Notes: a model not told the origin generated them from the letters alone. A stretch of DNA of 39,456 bases from Muribaculaceae bacterium (GCA_017620715.1 JAGAUN010000013.1:1-39456), one strand, 5' to 3'. Positions 1 through 7,902 are shown, counted from the first letter of the stretch. Numbers and translations are program-made.

Positions 1-461
1 GGTTCATCAAATAGACGACGCAATGAAATAGAGCCATTCGATTCAAGAGATTCAAACAGACTCATCGGATACATTGCCATTTTGGTAATGCGACCGGTTC
101 CGGTATGCATTATCTCATCATCGTCAATTACGGTAGATCCGGTCAGAATAAACTGTCCTTTTTCTCTACGTTCATCTACGGCATGACGCACTGCATCCCA
201 TATAACCGGAGCGACCTGCCATTCATCAATAAGGCGGGGTGTTTCGCCTTTTAGTAGCAACGAAGGCTTTGTACGTGCAGTAGCAAGATAGCCTTCTCGA
301 CGGTCCGGATCCTGCATCTTTATGACGCTTGCCGCCCGACGTTCAGCCGTAGTCGTCTTACCACACCACTTAGGTCCGGCAATCTGCACAGCGCCAAAAG
401 CTTCAAGCCTCAGCTCAAGAGTCTTGTCGGCAATTCTACTCAGGTATTTCATCTTTTTCAT
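1..461 (-). CDS. AAA ATPase, DUF4143-type (partial, 3' end outside window)
   Basis: The minus strand reads open from an ATG at 461 to the window edge, giving about 153 residues starting MKKMKYLSRIADK. A P-loop GPKWCGKT lies near residues 29-36 and a Walker B-like RLIDEW follows about 50 residues later. A sensor-like segment FILTGST is also visible. This order is typical of the AAA ATPases with a C-terminal DUF4143 domain, which are common in gut Bacteroidales and often linked to mobile or antitoxin-like genes; their cellular role is poorly known. The DUF4143 half would lie beyond position 1, so the family call rests on the ATPase half only. An alternative ATG is at 452. The DNA is AT-richer than the rest of the window, which fits horizontal acquisition. 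It is divergent from the broken tlpA-like gene. Confidence 0.8.
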   Translation of the reverse strand, partial: MKKMKYLSRIADKTLELRLEAFGAVQIAGPKWCGKTTTAERRAASVIKMQDPDRREGYLATARTKPSLLLKGETPRLIDEWQVAPVIWDAVRHAVDERREKGQFILTGSTVIDDDEIMHTGTGRITKMAMYPMSLFESLESNGSISLRRLFDE

Positions 462-506
462 AACTGACTGCTAAAATAGTGGTTTTGTCCGAATCAACCA
501 AGTCGT

Positions 507-543
507 TTTGTGTTTTTGATTATTTTCACTTTGTGTTTTTGAT
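507..543. repeat. 14-nt direct repeat, two copies 23 nt apart
   Basis: TTTGTGTTTTTGAT occurs at 507-520 and again at 530-543, with a 9-nt spacer. It lies between the divergent ATPase and tlpA-like genes, just upstream of the ATPase start. The 23-nt period is about two helical turns, so paired regulator sites are possible. This is inference only. Confidence 0.6.
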
Positions 544-560
544 GCCTGTTGCTTTGTTAA

Positions 561-576
561 ATTGAGTTAACTCAAT
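561..576. promoter_or_regulatory. Perfect 16-bp palindrome, candidate operator
   Basis: ATTGAGTT at 561-568 is followed directly by its exact reverse complement AACTCAAT at 569-576. It sits in the 208-bp spacer between the divergent ATPase and tlpA-like genes, about 50 bp upstream of the -7 box of the latter. A dyad of this size with no spacer suits a dimeric regulator. The regulator is unknown and no matching HTH gene is adjacent. Confidence 0.45.
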
Positions 577-627
577 GCGTTTACTATATCTAACCGCTCA
601 CCTCACCCTTATCTCGCCGATTTTTAG

Positions 628-635
628 TACTTTTG
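628..635 (+). promoter_or_regulatory. Bacteroidetes -7 promoter box for tlpA-like gene
   Basis: TACTTTTG matches the Bacteroidetes -7 consensus TAnnTTTG exactly and ends 34 nt before the ATG at 670, which predicts a leader of about 25-30 nt. I see no clear -33 TTTG at the expected spacing. Confidence 0.5.
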
Positions 636-669
636 CAACATCAAATCTAAATCTCCCCCCCCGACCGTT

Positions 670-993
670 ATGAAGACAATCAGACTGATAATTTGCACAC
701 TTGTAATGCTTTGCGGCTTTACGGCTTTAGCACAAAAGCCGAATAAGATAATCATCTTCAATGGCTATTTCTTCAGCGAACTGCCTGCTGCAGTAAAAAA
801 CAGCGGAACTATCCAGGATATGAAGATGTTTTTCATTGAAACACCAAATGAAACAAAAGCTCTCGGACTGTATTCCCCATCAGTGGAGCTCTCCGAAGAA
901 TCTCTACAATATGCAATACCGGTTGAAAATGTAGCCGAAGGCCAAGAACTCTTGCGCCGTTATAACGAACAGAAAGAGGATGTTAAACCTTAA
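670..993 (+). CDS. N-terminal fragment of broken TlpA-like protein
   Basis: This 107-residue frame has a cleavable signal peptide ending near ALAQ and a short domain with no motif I recognise. By itself it lacks the thioredoxin fold. It ends DVKP just before the frame in which the thioredoxin domain is open. The -7 box at 628-635 serves it. Confidence 0.6.
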   Translation: MKTIRLIICTLVMLCGFTALAQKPNKIIIFNGYFFSELPAAVKNSGTIQDMKMFFIETPNETKALGLYSPSVELSEESLQYAIPVENVAEGQELLRRYNEQKEDVKP

Positions 994-1106
994 TCTCCAT
1001 CGCAGCATCCGAACCGCTTATAAAAATCGGCGACAAATTCCCCGATTTTTCCGCCACAGATATTAACGGCACTACATGGACCAACGCCGATGTCAACGGC
1101 AAAGTT

Positions 1107-1430
1107 ATGGTGCTTAACATCTGGTTCACAGGCTGTGGCCCATGCCGCAGAGAAATGCCGGAACTTTCCGCCTGGAAAGATGAAATGCCCGATGTAATGT
1201 TCTTCTCATCAACCTATGAGACACCCGAAATCGCACGACAGGTACTTGACCGGGGTAATTTCAACTGGATTCCACTTGTCAACGACACTCAGTTTAAGAA
1301 ATATATCGGTAGCAATGGCTATCCGCTTACCATAGTGGTAGACAAAGCCGGCAATATCGCCGCTTTTGAATACGGCACATCTCCCGAGCAAAGAGCATCG
1401 CTAAAACGTAAGATTTCAGAACTTCGCTAA
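1107..1430 (+). CDS. Thioredoxin-domain fragment of broken TlpA-like protein
   Basis: The first ATG in this frame (1107) starts at MVLNIWFTGCGPC, inside the thioredoxin fold. The family-typical preceding strand (IGDKFPDFSATDINGTTW) is encoded upstream in the same frame but has no start codon. The CGPC redox motif and a GYPLTIVVD segment are intact. Translation from 1107 alone would yield a cytoplasmic, N-terminally clipped domain, so this is best read as the 3' part of the 670-1430 gene. Confidence 0.55.
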   Translation: MVLNIWFTGCGPCRREMPELSAWKDEMPDVMFFSSTYETPEIARQVLDRGNFNWIPLVNDTQFKKYIGSNGYPLTIVVDKAGNIAAFEYGTSPEQRASLKRKISELR

Positions 1431-1465
1431 TTGGCAATTTCAATACGGTATTACTGTATTTGCCC

Positions 1466-2143
1466 ATGAACCTGACCATCGACCCCGATTTTGCAGCGCG
1501 TCTGCCCGAATACCGTGCGCTTATAATAACTTGCGACGTAACCAATTCCCCCACTTCCGACACACAAAGGGATGAGATGGCCCGCCTCGCCGAAAGTATA
1601 GCCTCACGCTATGAGCTGTCGCAGATCAACCTTATTCCGGCCATTGCAGCCACACGCCGCGCCTACAAACTATGCGGCAAAGACCCCAACCGCTACCGCC
1701 CCTCGCAGGAGCAGCTTATGAGGCGCATTGTGAGAGGCCTCGGGCTTTATCACGTCAACGCCCTCGTCGATGCCGGCAACGAACTCTCGCTTCGCACAGG
1801 TTGCTCGGTAGGATGTTTCGATGCCGACAAAGTGGCAGGGTATGCCCTCACTCTCGGCATCGGGCGCGAGGGAGAACCCTATGAAGGCATCGGGCGCGGC
1901 ACCCTCAACATCGAAGGCCTCCCCGTATTCCGCGACCGCATTGGTGGTATCGGCACACCCACCAGCGACAACGAGCGCACAAAGTTATCAATCGATACAC
2001 GCCATTTGCTCACCACCGTACACCTTTTCGACCCCGCCGTCGATGCCTCTCAGGTTATCTCTCTATTCCAAGACCTGTTCACCCGATTCGGCGCCGCTAC
2101 CCGCATCTCCTACCAGCTCTACTCCCTCGGCCACAACAAATAA
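1466..2143 (+). CDS. B3/B4 (PheT-like editing fold) domain protein
   Basis: This 225-residue protein starts at ATG 1466 (MNLTIDPDFAARL); a TTG two codons earlier is less likely. The body resembles the stand-alone B3/B4 domain family, named after the editing region of the phenylalanyl-tRNA synthetase beta chain. Family-like segments are INLIPAIAATRRAYKLCGKD, VNALVDAGNELSLRTGCSVG and RDRIGGIGTPTSDNERTK. Members are thought to act on amino acids, mischarged tRNA or nucleotides, but no reaction is firmly assigned. There is no signal peptide, so it should be cytoplasmic. It stands alone between the broken tlpA-like gene and a convergent hairpin at 2172-2203. Confidence 0.75.
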   Translation: MNLTIDPDFAARLPEYRALIITCDVTNSPTSDTQRDEMARLAESIASRYELSQINLIPAIAATRRAYKLCGKDPNRYRPSQEQLMRRIVRGLGLYHVNALVDAGNELSLRTGCSVGCFDADKVAGYALTLGIGREGEPYEGIGRGTLNIEGLPVFRDRIGGIGTPTSDNERTKLSIDTRHLLTTVHLFDPAVDASQVISLFQDLFTRFGAATRISYQLYSLGHNK

Positions 2144-2171
2144 ACATATTCTATTCCAAAAAAACTGCGCA

Positions 2172-2203
2172 CCGCAAAGTCTGCAAAAAACGGAGACTTT
2201 CGG
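2172..2203. terminator. Hairpin between convergent genes
   Basis: AAAGTCT (2176-2182) and AGACTTT (2194-2200) form a perfect 7-bp stem, extended by CCG/CGG past a one-base bulge. It lies in the 93-bp gap between the convergent B3/B4 gene and the YbjN-like pair, so it could end transcription from both sides. There is no long T-tract after either arm. Confidence 0.45.
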
Positions 2204-2236
2204 CACGCAGATAAAGTGTGTCTCAATTCATTCAGC

Positions 2237-2656
2237 TCAAGCCTGCGCACTCTTCGACGCCTGACGGTACTCCTTATTGCGCTGTGTAAACATTTTCTTT
2301 GCCATTACCGACGATGGCAGCAGCTTTTTAAGCATCATATCAAGCTGATCGGTAGAATCGAAGTAAAACTCGGAAGACACAACCAGGTCGGCATCCTCGT
2401 CGAGATACAGCTTTATCAGGAAAATACTGTTGTTAAGCTCATTACATACTCGAAGAGCCAAGAGCAAATCCTCATAACTGTCGGTCGACACAGAGCTTGC
2501 AAGACTCACCGCCAACGAATTGCACTCACCCGTGTCAGTAGAGTATAACTGGATGTAATTCATCTGATAGCGTATCACCACGCCATTGTCTGTTTCCTCC
2601 ACAATGGGCATATCCCATTTTTGCAGCACCTGCTTTACATGCTCCTTAGTTGTCAT
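2237..2656 (-). CDS. YbjN-like protein (second of a tandem pair)
   Basis: This 139-residue acidic protein has no signal peptide or membrane segment. Its pattern is a short N-terminal helix (TTKEHVKQVLQKWD), then strands (NGVVIRYQMNYIQLYS), a central helix (LLLALRVCNELNNSIF) and a final helix. That order fits the YbjN / bacterial sensory-transduction-regulator family, which has the fold of type III secretion chaperones. Its ATG overlaps the end of the upstream gene at 2646-3041 by 11 nt, so the two are probably translationally coupled. The two proteins have the same layout and look like diverged paralogues. Molecular function is unknown; a heterodimer is a reasonable inference. Confidence 0.6.
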   Translation of the reverse strand: MTTKEHVKQVLQKWDMPIVEETDNGVVIRYQMNYIQLYSTDTGECNSLAVSLASSVSTDSYEDLLLALRVCNELNNSIFLIKLYLDEDADLVVSSEFYFDSTDQLDMMLKKLLPSSVMAKKMFTQRNKEYRQASKSAQA

Positions 2657-3041
2657 CGCCGTCAGGATTCATAGTGTTATGAAACGAATATGTGGCAAAA
2701 GAAAGCAGCCGTATCATATGCTCAAGAAGTTCGGGAGTCACCTCATCTTCGCCCAGAAAGTGCTGATAACTAAGCCACACCTCATCATCAAACAAAATAC
2801 TGGGTTGCACATACTTCACTTCGGCACACAGCTTTACCATCGCATCTACCGTCGCGGCGCGGTTTTCCGGGGTAAATTCAAATACTCTTGGCACCATAAG
2901 GGTAACACATGACGTATCGTCGTCGTCAACGGCGTAGAGGAAACGCACATCCTCATATTTAAAACCGTAGCCAACTTCGTCAATCTCTTCGGGCTCAAAC
3001 CCGAGCACCTTGAGCGCATTCAGAACACTCTCTTTAATCAT
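2646..3041 (-). CDS. YbjN-like protein (first of a tandem pair)
   Basis: This 131-residue acidic protein starts MIKESVLNALKVLGFEPEE. It continues with a beta segment (YGFKYEDVRFLYAVDDDD), a helix in which a hydrophobic face is visible (ATVDAMVKLCAEVKYVQ) and a C-terminal helix. No signal peptide, metal site or catalytic motif is visible. The layout matches the YbjN-like family and the downstream neighbour, with which it overlaps by 11 nt. It is separated by 121 bp from the exported TPR gene upstream, and I see no exact -7 box in that gap. Function is unknown. Confidence 0.6.
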   Translation of the reverse strand: MIKESVLNALKVLGFEPEEIDEVGYGFKYEDVRFLYAVDDDDTSCVTLMVPRVFEFTPENRAATVDAMVKLCAEVKYVQPSILFDDEVWLSYQHFLGEDEVTPELLEHMIRLLSFATYSFHNTMNPDGDDN

Positions 3042-3162
3042 ATTGCAATGAAATTTAAGTATTAAAAAATAATCTAATGAGGCCCTTTGTCGACCTCCAC
3101 ATACTTAAAGAGTGCTCCGTATACCGGATTCTATCACAATTTTACAACAAAATTTTTATGCG

Positions 3163-5451
3163 TCAACGCGCCTGCAATGCGTAGTCGCGATAATTGTCGC
3201 AACTGCGCACATGCTGCGCCGCAGTGGTGTGCCCGTACTGCTCCACAAGGGTGCGGAAATTCAGCATTGCCAACTCGGCTGCAGCCGCCTTTTCCGGATC
3301 CGTAAACTCTCTTCGGGCCTCGGCCGTCAGCGCATCCACCCGCTCGTACGCTTTCTGAGCAAACACATTATCTTTAAAACCATTACGCTCTGACGACGTA
3401 CAATCATTCGGAACCACACTATAGCTATAACCTGTCAAATACCAGCACTTACCGAACGAATTGCGCAGACCTATGGCATAACGTATTTTCGCCTCCGCTT
3501 TGCGGTTGGGCTCCGCACCCGACTCAATTATCTTCTCCAAAAGCAACATCTCTTGAGCAAACCGCAGCTTGTAGTCATTTGAATCGTCGATAAAATACTT
3601 CTTGTCAAACTGATACCTGAACGGATCGAGTCTGAAAAAGCCCTCCTTGGCCAGATTCGTACACTGCTGATAGTCAGCCGATACGCCCGCAAGCCACTCA
3701 GCCGCCTTATCATAATTCATCTCTCTGAGATACAGAGTACCCACTATCTCGTAAAGGTAATCCGTATCAACATATCCCCTTTCGTTGAGAAAAATATCCA
3801 GCTCCGAAGCAGGCTCCGTTACACGCCGCACATACGCGGCTGCCTCGTCGGCCGATGAGCCGCACAGCCGGTCAAAAAACTGATTCGAGAAATCAAAAAA
3901 GTTGAAAAATCTCGCATCCTTCCGATACTCTTCAAAAGGTAGAATTACGTAATACGACTCACCGTCGGCCGTATCCTTCTTTCCATAGTGAAAAGCCTCA
4001 TACAGAGGTCGCAACTGATTCGCACGGTTTACCGCATAGTTGGCCAACTGCAACGCGAGCACACTGTTGCCCGCTCTCCTCACACGCGGGCATACCTCGC
4101 CGAGAAGCACCTTGCGGGCCACATTCTGCCAATACGACACACTGTAGTTCAGCCTGTTTTTGTACTGCCAATGCCAACCTATTTCATCACTCCCGCTCAT
4201 ATCCTCCTCTAAGCGCGAGTCGAGCCATGCAAGCTCGCCTTGCAGACGCTTGCGGTAGGCGGCGCTGTTGTCGGCATGCATGGCATCCGTCATAAACCGG
4301 AAAGCCCTGATTGATTCCCGAATAAACGGCGTCGACTCAGCCCTCTCGGCACGCGAAAGATACGCTTCGGCTTTACCCGTATCGCCGTCGAGGTAATGCA
4401 GATAACCCAACGCATATAGCCACATCCCCTTCTGATGGCAACCGGCCGAACAGGCCGCGTTGCGGGCAAACCGCTTGAGCTCATCGTAAAACGCCTCTTC
4501 ACTGTCTACGACAACCGAATCGCCTACCCAATTAATCTTTACGTTCTCGGAGGTAGTATACCATCCGTCGCCCGATGCAATCTTGTACATAATATCCTCT
4601 CGCAGACGCACATATTGCTGCAGCTTCACACTCAGCAGGGGTGAGTCGGGAAACCGGTTGAAGATATACTCCAGCTCCTTCACCCTCGGGTCGGTATACT
4701 CGCTCTGCGCCTCCGCGTCGCCCCACGCCTTCGCACTTATCAGCGACCCTATATCGCCGCTGCGCGTATACAGCTTGATAGCCTTGGCCCGGTCGCCGCA
4801 ACGCAAATACGCTCCGCCCGCATAGCTGGCAGTCATGTCGGTCACAATGTCGCGCGGCATCTTGGCTATGCACTTCTCCCAAAGGTCAATACACCCCTTG
4901 TAGTTCCCCGCCGCGAAATATAATCGCGCCATCTGCAACCCATAGCGGGCCGCGTGTCTGCTCCCGCCGTATGCCCGGCAGCGCGCCATAAGCTCATCAA
5001 GCCGAGCATGCTCCTCATCGCCGTCGTAGGGATAATACCAGGCATTGTTCATGTAGCTTCGCAGTTCCTCAATTTCCTTTGCCACAAGCACATATTCCAA
5101 ATCCTCGCGATGTTCCGGCGCCGACAGCCACCGAGCGAAACTATTGCCGGCCAAGTCGCCCTCCGCAATATTCTTCAGGTCAGCGAGACGTAACGCATAT
5201 ATCACCTCTTCGATATCGCGCAACGGTATCGACTTCATGGTAATACTCTGCCACAGAAGGCAATTCTCATCCTTCTCATACTCCTGAAACCGGCAGCCCT
5301 CTTGCCACTGGCGCTCAAGTTCCGGCGAGCAACTGCGAAACATCTTTATGTAGGCTGCATTTTGGGTATAATAAGGACCGCAGCCCGCAGTTCTTTCGGG
5401 GCATAACAGGGCTGCCACACTAACGGCGAGTATAAATATCTGATATCTCAT
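3163..5451 (-). CDS. Exported TPR-repeat protein, uncharacterised
   Basis: The 762-residue product begins with a hydrophobic signal sequence (MRYQIFILAVSVAALLCPE) followed by TAGCGPYY. The cysteine could be lipidated, but Thr at -3 is unusual for a lipobox. Helical TPR-like pairs are evident, for example RYGLQMARLYFAAGNYKGCI, AGGAYLRCGDRAKAIKLYTR and YALGYLHYLDGDTGKAEAYL. The rest is alpha-helical and rich in Tyr, Arg and Glu, with no catalytic motif I can name. Its ATG lies 32 nt inside the end of the upstream lipoprotein gene (5420-6475), which implies translational coupling and a shared job in the periplasm or at the outer membrane. I recall similar CGPYY-starting proteins in Bacteroidales, without known function. 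Confidence 0.7.
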   Translation of the reverse strand: MRYQIFILAVSVAALLCPERTAGCGPYYTQNAAYIKMFRSCSPELERQWQEGCRFQEYEKDENCLLWQSITMKSIPLRDIEEVIYALRLADLKNIAEGDLAGNSFARWLSAPEHREDLEYVLVAKEIEELRSYMNNAWYYPYDGDEEHARLDELMARCRAYGGSRHAARYGLQMARLYFAAGNYKGCIDLWEKCIAKMPRDIVTDMTASYAGGAYLRCGDRAKAIKLYTRSGDIGSLISAKAWGDAEAQSEYTDPRVKELEYIFNRFPDSPLLSVKLQQYVRLREDIMYKIASGDGWYTTSENVKINWVGDSVVVDSEEAFYDELKRFARNAACSAGCHQKGMWLYALGYLHYLDGDTGKAEAYLSRAERAESTPFIRESIRAFRFMTDAMHADNSAAYRKRLQGELAWLDSRLEEDMSGSDEIGWHWQYKNRLNYSVSYWQNVARKVLLGEVCPRVRRAGNSVLALQLANYAVNRANQLRPLYEAFHYGKKDTADGESYYVILPFEEYRKDARFFNFFDFSNQFFDRLCGSSADEAAAYVRRVTEPASELDIFLNERGYVDTDYLYEIVGTLYLREMNYDKAAEWLAGVSADYQQCTNLAKEGFFRLDPFRYQFDKKYFIDDSNDYKLRFAQEMLLLEKIIESGAEPNRKAEAKIRYAIGLRNSFGKCWYLTGYSYSVVPNDCTSSERNGFKDNVFAQKAYERVDALTAEARREFTDPEKAAAAELAMLNFRTLVEQYGHTTAAQHVRSCDNYRDYALQAR

Positions 5452-6475
5452 TGTCGGTATAATGTTTCAGTTGTTCCTCATCAAGATGATAGATAATATT
5501 TGCGTGGGGCTTTCCACCGAGCAGCCTGTCAATCATAGCTTTTATATCAATTATTTCGTCAGCATCGGGGCGCTCCACCTTCACCTTATGGCCCTCGGTC
5601 ACATAATCGTGCACGTCCCCTGCGGCCGAAAACACTACCGACGAGGTAGCCTCATACATATTCTGAGCCACACATTTCATCTCGGGGTATTGTGTGAAAT
5701 CAGTTCTGCGCATAAGCCGGTCAAAACGATACTTGCCCTCATTTGGGTAGAACACCACACTCCACCCGTAGGCCGGATAAGCAACATCGAGCGGCAAAGC
5801 ATAATCGGCAAGGCGCCCGTCGGCAAGATACGGCTCTATATCCTTCTTCGAGAAGATAGAGTTCTCCGTAGTCATCTCCATGAGATTGCCCGTATTATAA
5901 ACCATGAGCACGCCACGGTCTACGGGTGGAGGGGACTGCGTAAGCTGATGCAGGCGTATGGTACTGCTCACACTTTGAGTGGAATCCAGACATTGCTTCA
6001 CCGCCTCGCAGAGTTTGAAGAAGTGACTGCGCGTACCCTTATTCCAGTCGCAGTCGAGCTGTAATTCTCTATACTTAATACCGTTACGGTTACATATCGC
6101 ATTCACGCGCTTCACTATCTTCTCAGCATACTCCCGCTCGTGCATACGCATGTCATACATGGCGTAATTGGTGATGTAGATAGTCGGCACTACCTCTATG
6201 CCCTGCGGAACTGAGTCGATAAACCGTATCGTAGCCTCAGGCACAACCTCCTGGCCCGGCTTGCTTACAGTAGCACACCCCACATCGAAAAACCTCATAT
6301 AGATTTTCCCAATATCGTGACGCTCAATAAAATTCCGCTCCTCATCACTGAGCGTGAAAGTAGTGCGCCAATAGTAAATACTGTTGCTCCGCTCCTGTGC
6401 CGACGTGCCTGAGCCGCAGCCCGTAACACCCGTCAACGCGCACATACAGATTATAAAAGCAGCAAGAAACTTCAT
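5420..6475 (-). CDS. Lipoprotein with TIM-barrel-like domain, uncharacterised
   Basis: I start this 351-residue protein at ATG 6475 (MKFLAAFIICMCALTG), because the lipobox VTGC follows at residues 17-20; an upstream in-frame ATG at 6556 would bury the signal. The mature part has alternating strands and helices: IGKIYMRFFDVGC, GIEVVPTIYITN, KYRELQLDCDWN, SVSSTIRLHQL, RGVLMVYNTGN and YALPLDVAYPAYGW. This looks like a (beta/alpha)8 glycoside-hydrolase-like barrel with acidic residues at strand ends (LDCDWN). I cannot assign a GH family, and catalysis is unproven. The gene overlaps the next one (exported TPR protein) by 32 nt. It follows the alpha/beta hydrolase after 77 bp that contain no exact -7 box. 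Confidence 0.65.
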   Translation of the reverse strand: MKFLAAFIICMCALTGVTGCGSGTSAQERSNSIYYWRTTFTLSDEERNFIERHDIGKIYMRFFDVGCATVSKPGQEVVPEATIRFIDSVPQGIEVVPTIYITNYAMYDMRMHEREYAEKIVKRVNAICNRNGIKYRELQLDCDWNKGTRSHFFKLCEAVKQCLDSTQSVSSTIRLHQLTQSPPPVDRGVLMVYNTGNLMEMTTENSIFSKKDIEPYLADGRLADYALPLDVAYPAYGWSVVFYPNEGKYRFDRLMRRTDFTQYPEMKCVAQNMYEATSSVVFSAAGDVHDYVTEGHKVKVERPDADEIIDIKAMIDRLLGGKPHANIIYHLDEEQLKHYTDNEISDIYTRR

Positions 6476-6552
6476 CCGTAAAAAATATTTTAATCTAAAG
6501 AGTCTCTTCGCCCTCAATTCTATCAAAGTGCCGCGCCTTTTTTTTGCGACCC

Positions 6553-7902
6553 TCACTGCCGGGCTATGAAATCGGCTATCAGCTCAAGCACCTGCGGCGA
6601 TATGGTCTGACGAATCTCGCTATACTCCTCCACACCGCCGGTCATACACTCTTGCATAAGGTGATTCAGACCCGGCAGCAGCTCGGTGTGTGCACCGGGC
6701 ACAAGCTCCTCAATCACAGTCAGATTATCAACGCTCACCTGCCTATCCTTGTCGCCGTTGAGAGCCAGCACGGGGCATTTCACTTTCGGCAGCAATCCGC
6801 GGATGTCGAGAGCTAAAAAAGCATCCATCCACTTCGTACGCAATCTGTTGTCTTTCAGCGATGCAAGCGTGGCAGCATCAACCGTAATTCCCAATTCACC
6901 TGCAATCGAATCAACATTCACCGGGCACGATTCTCCACGGCTGTACTGCGCCGCTATCTCGCTGAACACGGCATCGAGCAGCCGCATCACAGCATCTTTC
7001 TGTTGCGGCGACACACCCGCCTTATCGAGCTGCAAAGCATTCTGAGCCAGAATTGTCTCCTTGCCGCTCACTGCCATTCCGGCAAGCGACACTACGAAAT
7101 CGGCCTTCCCCTCGGCGGCCGCCATAAAGGCTATGGTGCCACCTTCCGAATGGCCCATAATACCCACGGAGCCTACCATACCCACACCGCGCAGCAGATT
7201 GGCCGCAGCTATGGCATCATCCTTAAACGTATAGGTTGTAGCTGCGGCGAAGTCGCCACCCGACCGCCCCACGCCACGGTCATCATAGCGCAGCGACGCA
7301 ATACCTTTGCGAGCCAGATAGTCGGCTATCACGGCAAACGGCTTGTGGTCAAAAATCTCCTCGTCGCGGTTCTGCGGCCCGCTTCCGGTCACCATCACCA
7401 CGGCAGGCACCTTTGCCGACGAAGCCTGCATAGGCAGCGTAAGCGTAGCGCTTAGTACCGTCCCGTCGGGAGCGGTAAACGCCGTATCTATTGTCTCATA
7501 CGGGAAAGGCCCCTGCGGAGTCTGCGGGCGGCGCGCGTCATCCGACTTCTGCGGCTGCAATATCAACGGAAATGTATAGCCGCTCTGACGGAATGTACCG
7601 TTTATATCGCGGGCCGATACACGGCCGCCGTACCATGCGCCTATCGAACTGCACATCACCATTATAGAGTCATTGACGTGATAGACCACGGTTGTAGGAA
7701 TACCCTTGGCCCCTTGAGCCGGCGAGTCGAGGGTGCAAAGCAAAGCGCCCCCTTCCCCCTCAGTAAAATTAAATACTAACGGCAACTCCGAGGGGCCAAC
7801 TTTGAGCTTCCCTTGCCATGAGCCCGTAATGGCGCGTGCGCTCGCGGCGCCCAACAGCACCGCCACGGCTATCATCGTAATTTTCAAATACTTGTTTCGC
7901 AT
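6553..7902 (-). CDS. Exported alpha/beta hydrolase (esterase/peptidase-like)
   Basis: A signal peptide (MRNKYLKITMIAVAVLLGAA) precedes a short beta-rich N-terminal domain (about residues 25-120, starting ITGSWQGKLKVG). A full alpha/beta hydrolase domain follows. The nucleophile elbow is GHSEGG with Ser at residue 252. The acid is probably the Asp in LNGDKDRQ, and the His is in LNHLMQ. The oxyanion segment VMVTGSGPQNRDE and DDRGVGRSGG are also typical. Homologues are exported serine esterases or S9-like hydrolases of unknown substrate. It lies 5 bp downstream of the SprT-like gene, so it is probably in the same operon. Confidence 0.85.
   Translation of the reverse strand: MRNKYLKITMIAVAVLLGAASARAITGSWQGKLKVGPSELPLVFNFTEGEGGALLCTLDSPAQGAKGIPTTVVYHVNDSIMVMCSSIGAWYGGRVSARDINGTFRQSGYTFPLILQPQKSDDARRPQTPQGPFPYETIDTAFTAPDGTVLSATLTLPMQASSAKVPAVVMVTGSGPQNRDEEIFDHKPFAVIADYLARKGIASLRYDDRGVGRSGGDFAAATTYTFKDDAIAAANLLRGVGMVGSVGIMGHSEGGTIAFMAAAEGKADFVVSLAGMAVSGKETILAQNALQLDKAGVSPQQKDAVMRLLDAVFSEIAAQYSRGESCPVNVDSIAGELGITVDAATLASLKDNRLRTKWMDAFLALDIRGLLPKVKCPVLALNGDKDRQVSVDNLTVIEELVPGAHTELLPGLNHLMQECMTGGVEEYSEIRQTISPQVLELIADFIARQ

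Larger units (their letters stand above)
670..1430 (+). pseudogene. TlpA/AhpC-family thioredoxin-like protein, broken by a frameshift
   Basis: Two reading frames together make one exported thioredoxin-like protein. Frame 1 (670-993) gives a signal peptide (MKTIRLIICTLVMLCGFTAL) and an N-terminal domain, then stops at 991-993. The adjacent frame, open from 987, continues with LIKIGDKFPDFSATD, the standard opening of a TlpA/AhpC-TSA domain. It runs through FTGCGPCRRE (CGPC active site) and a cis-Pro region NGYPLTIVVD to 1430. The span of 761 nt is one base short of an in-frame 253-residue protein, so a single-base loss near 985-995 explains the break. In Bacteroidales such proteins are periplasmic thiol-disulfide reductases. 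I see no canonical slippery heptamer, so programmed frameshifting is unlikely. Sequencing error and genuine decay both remain possible. Confidence 0.75.

Noticed and set aside
985..995. Programmed ribosomal frameshift in the tlpA-like gene
   Set aside because: The zero-frame codons GTT AAA CCT TAA do not form an X-XXY-YYZ slippery heptamer, and no obvious downstream stem was seen; a simple indel is more likely.
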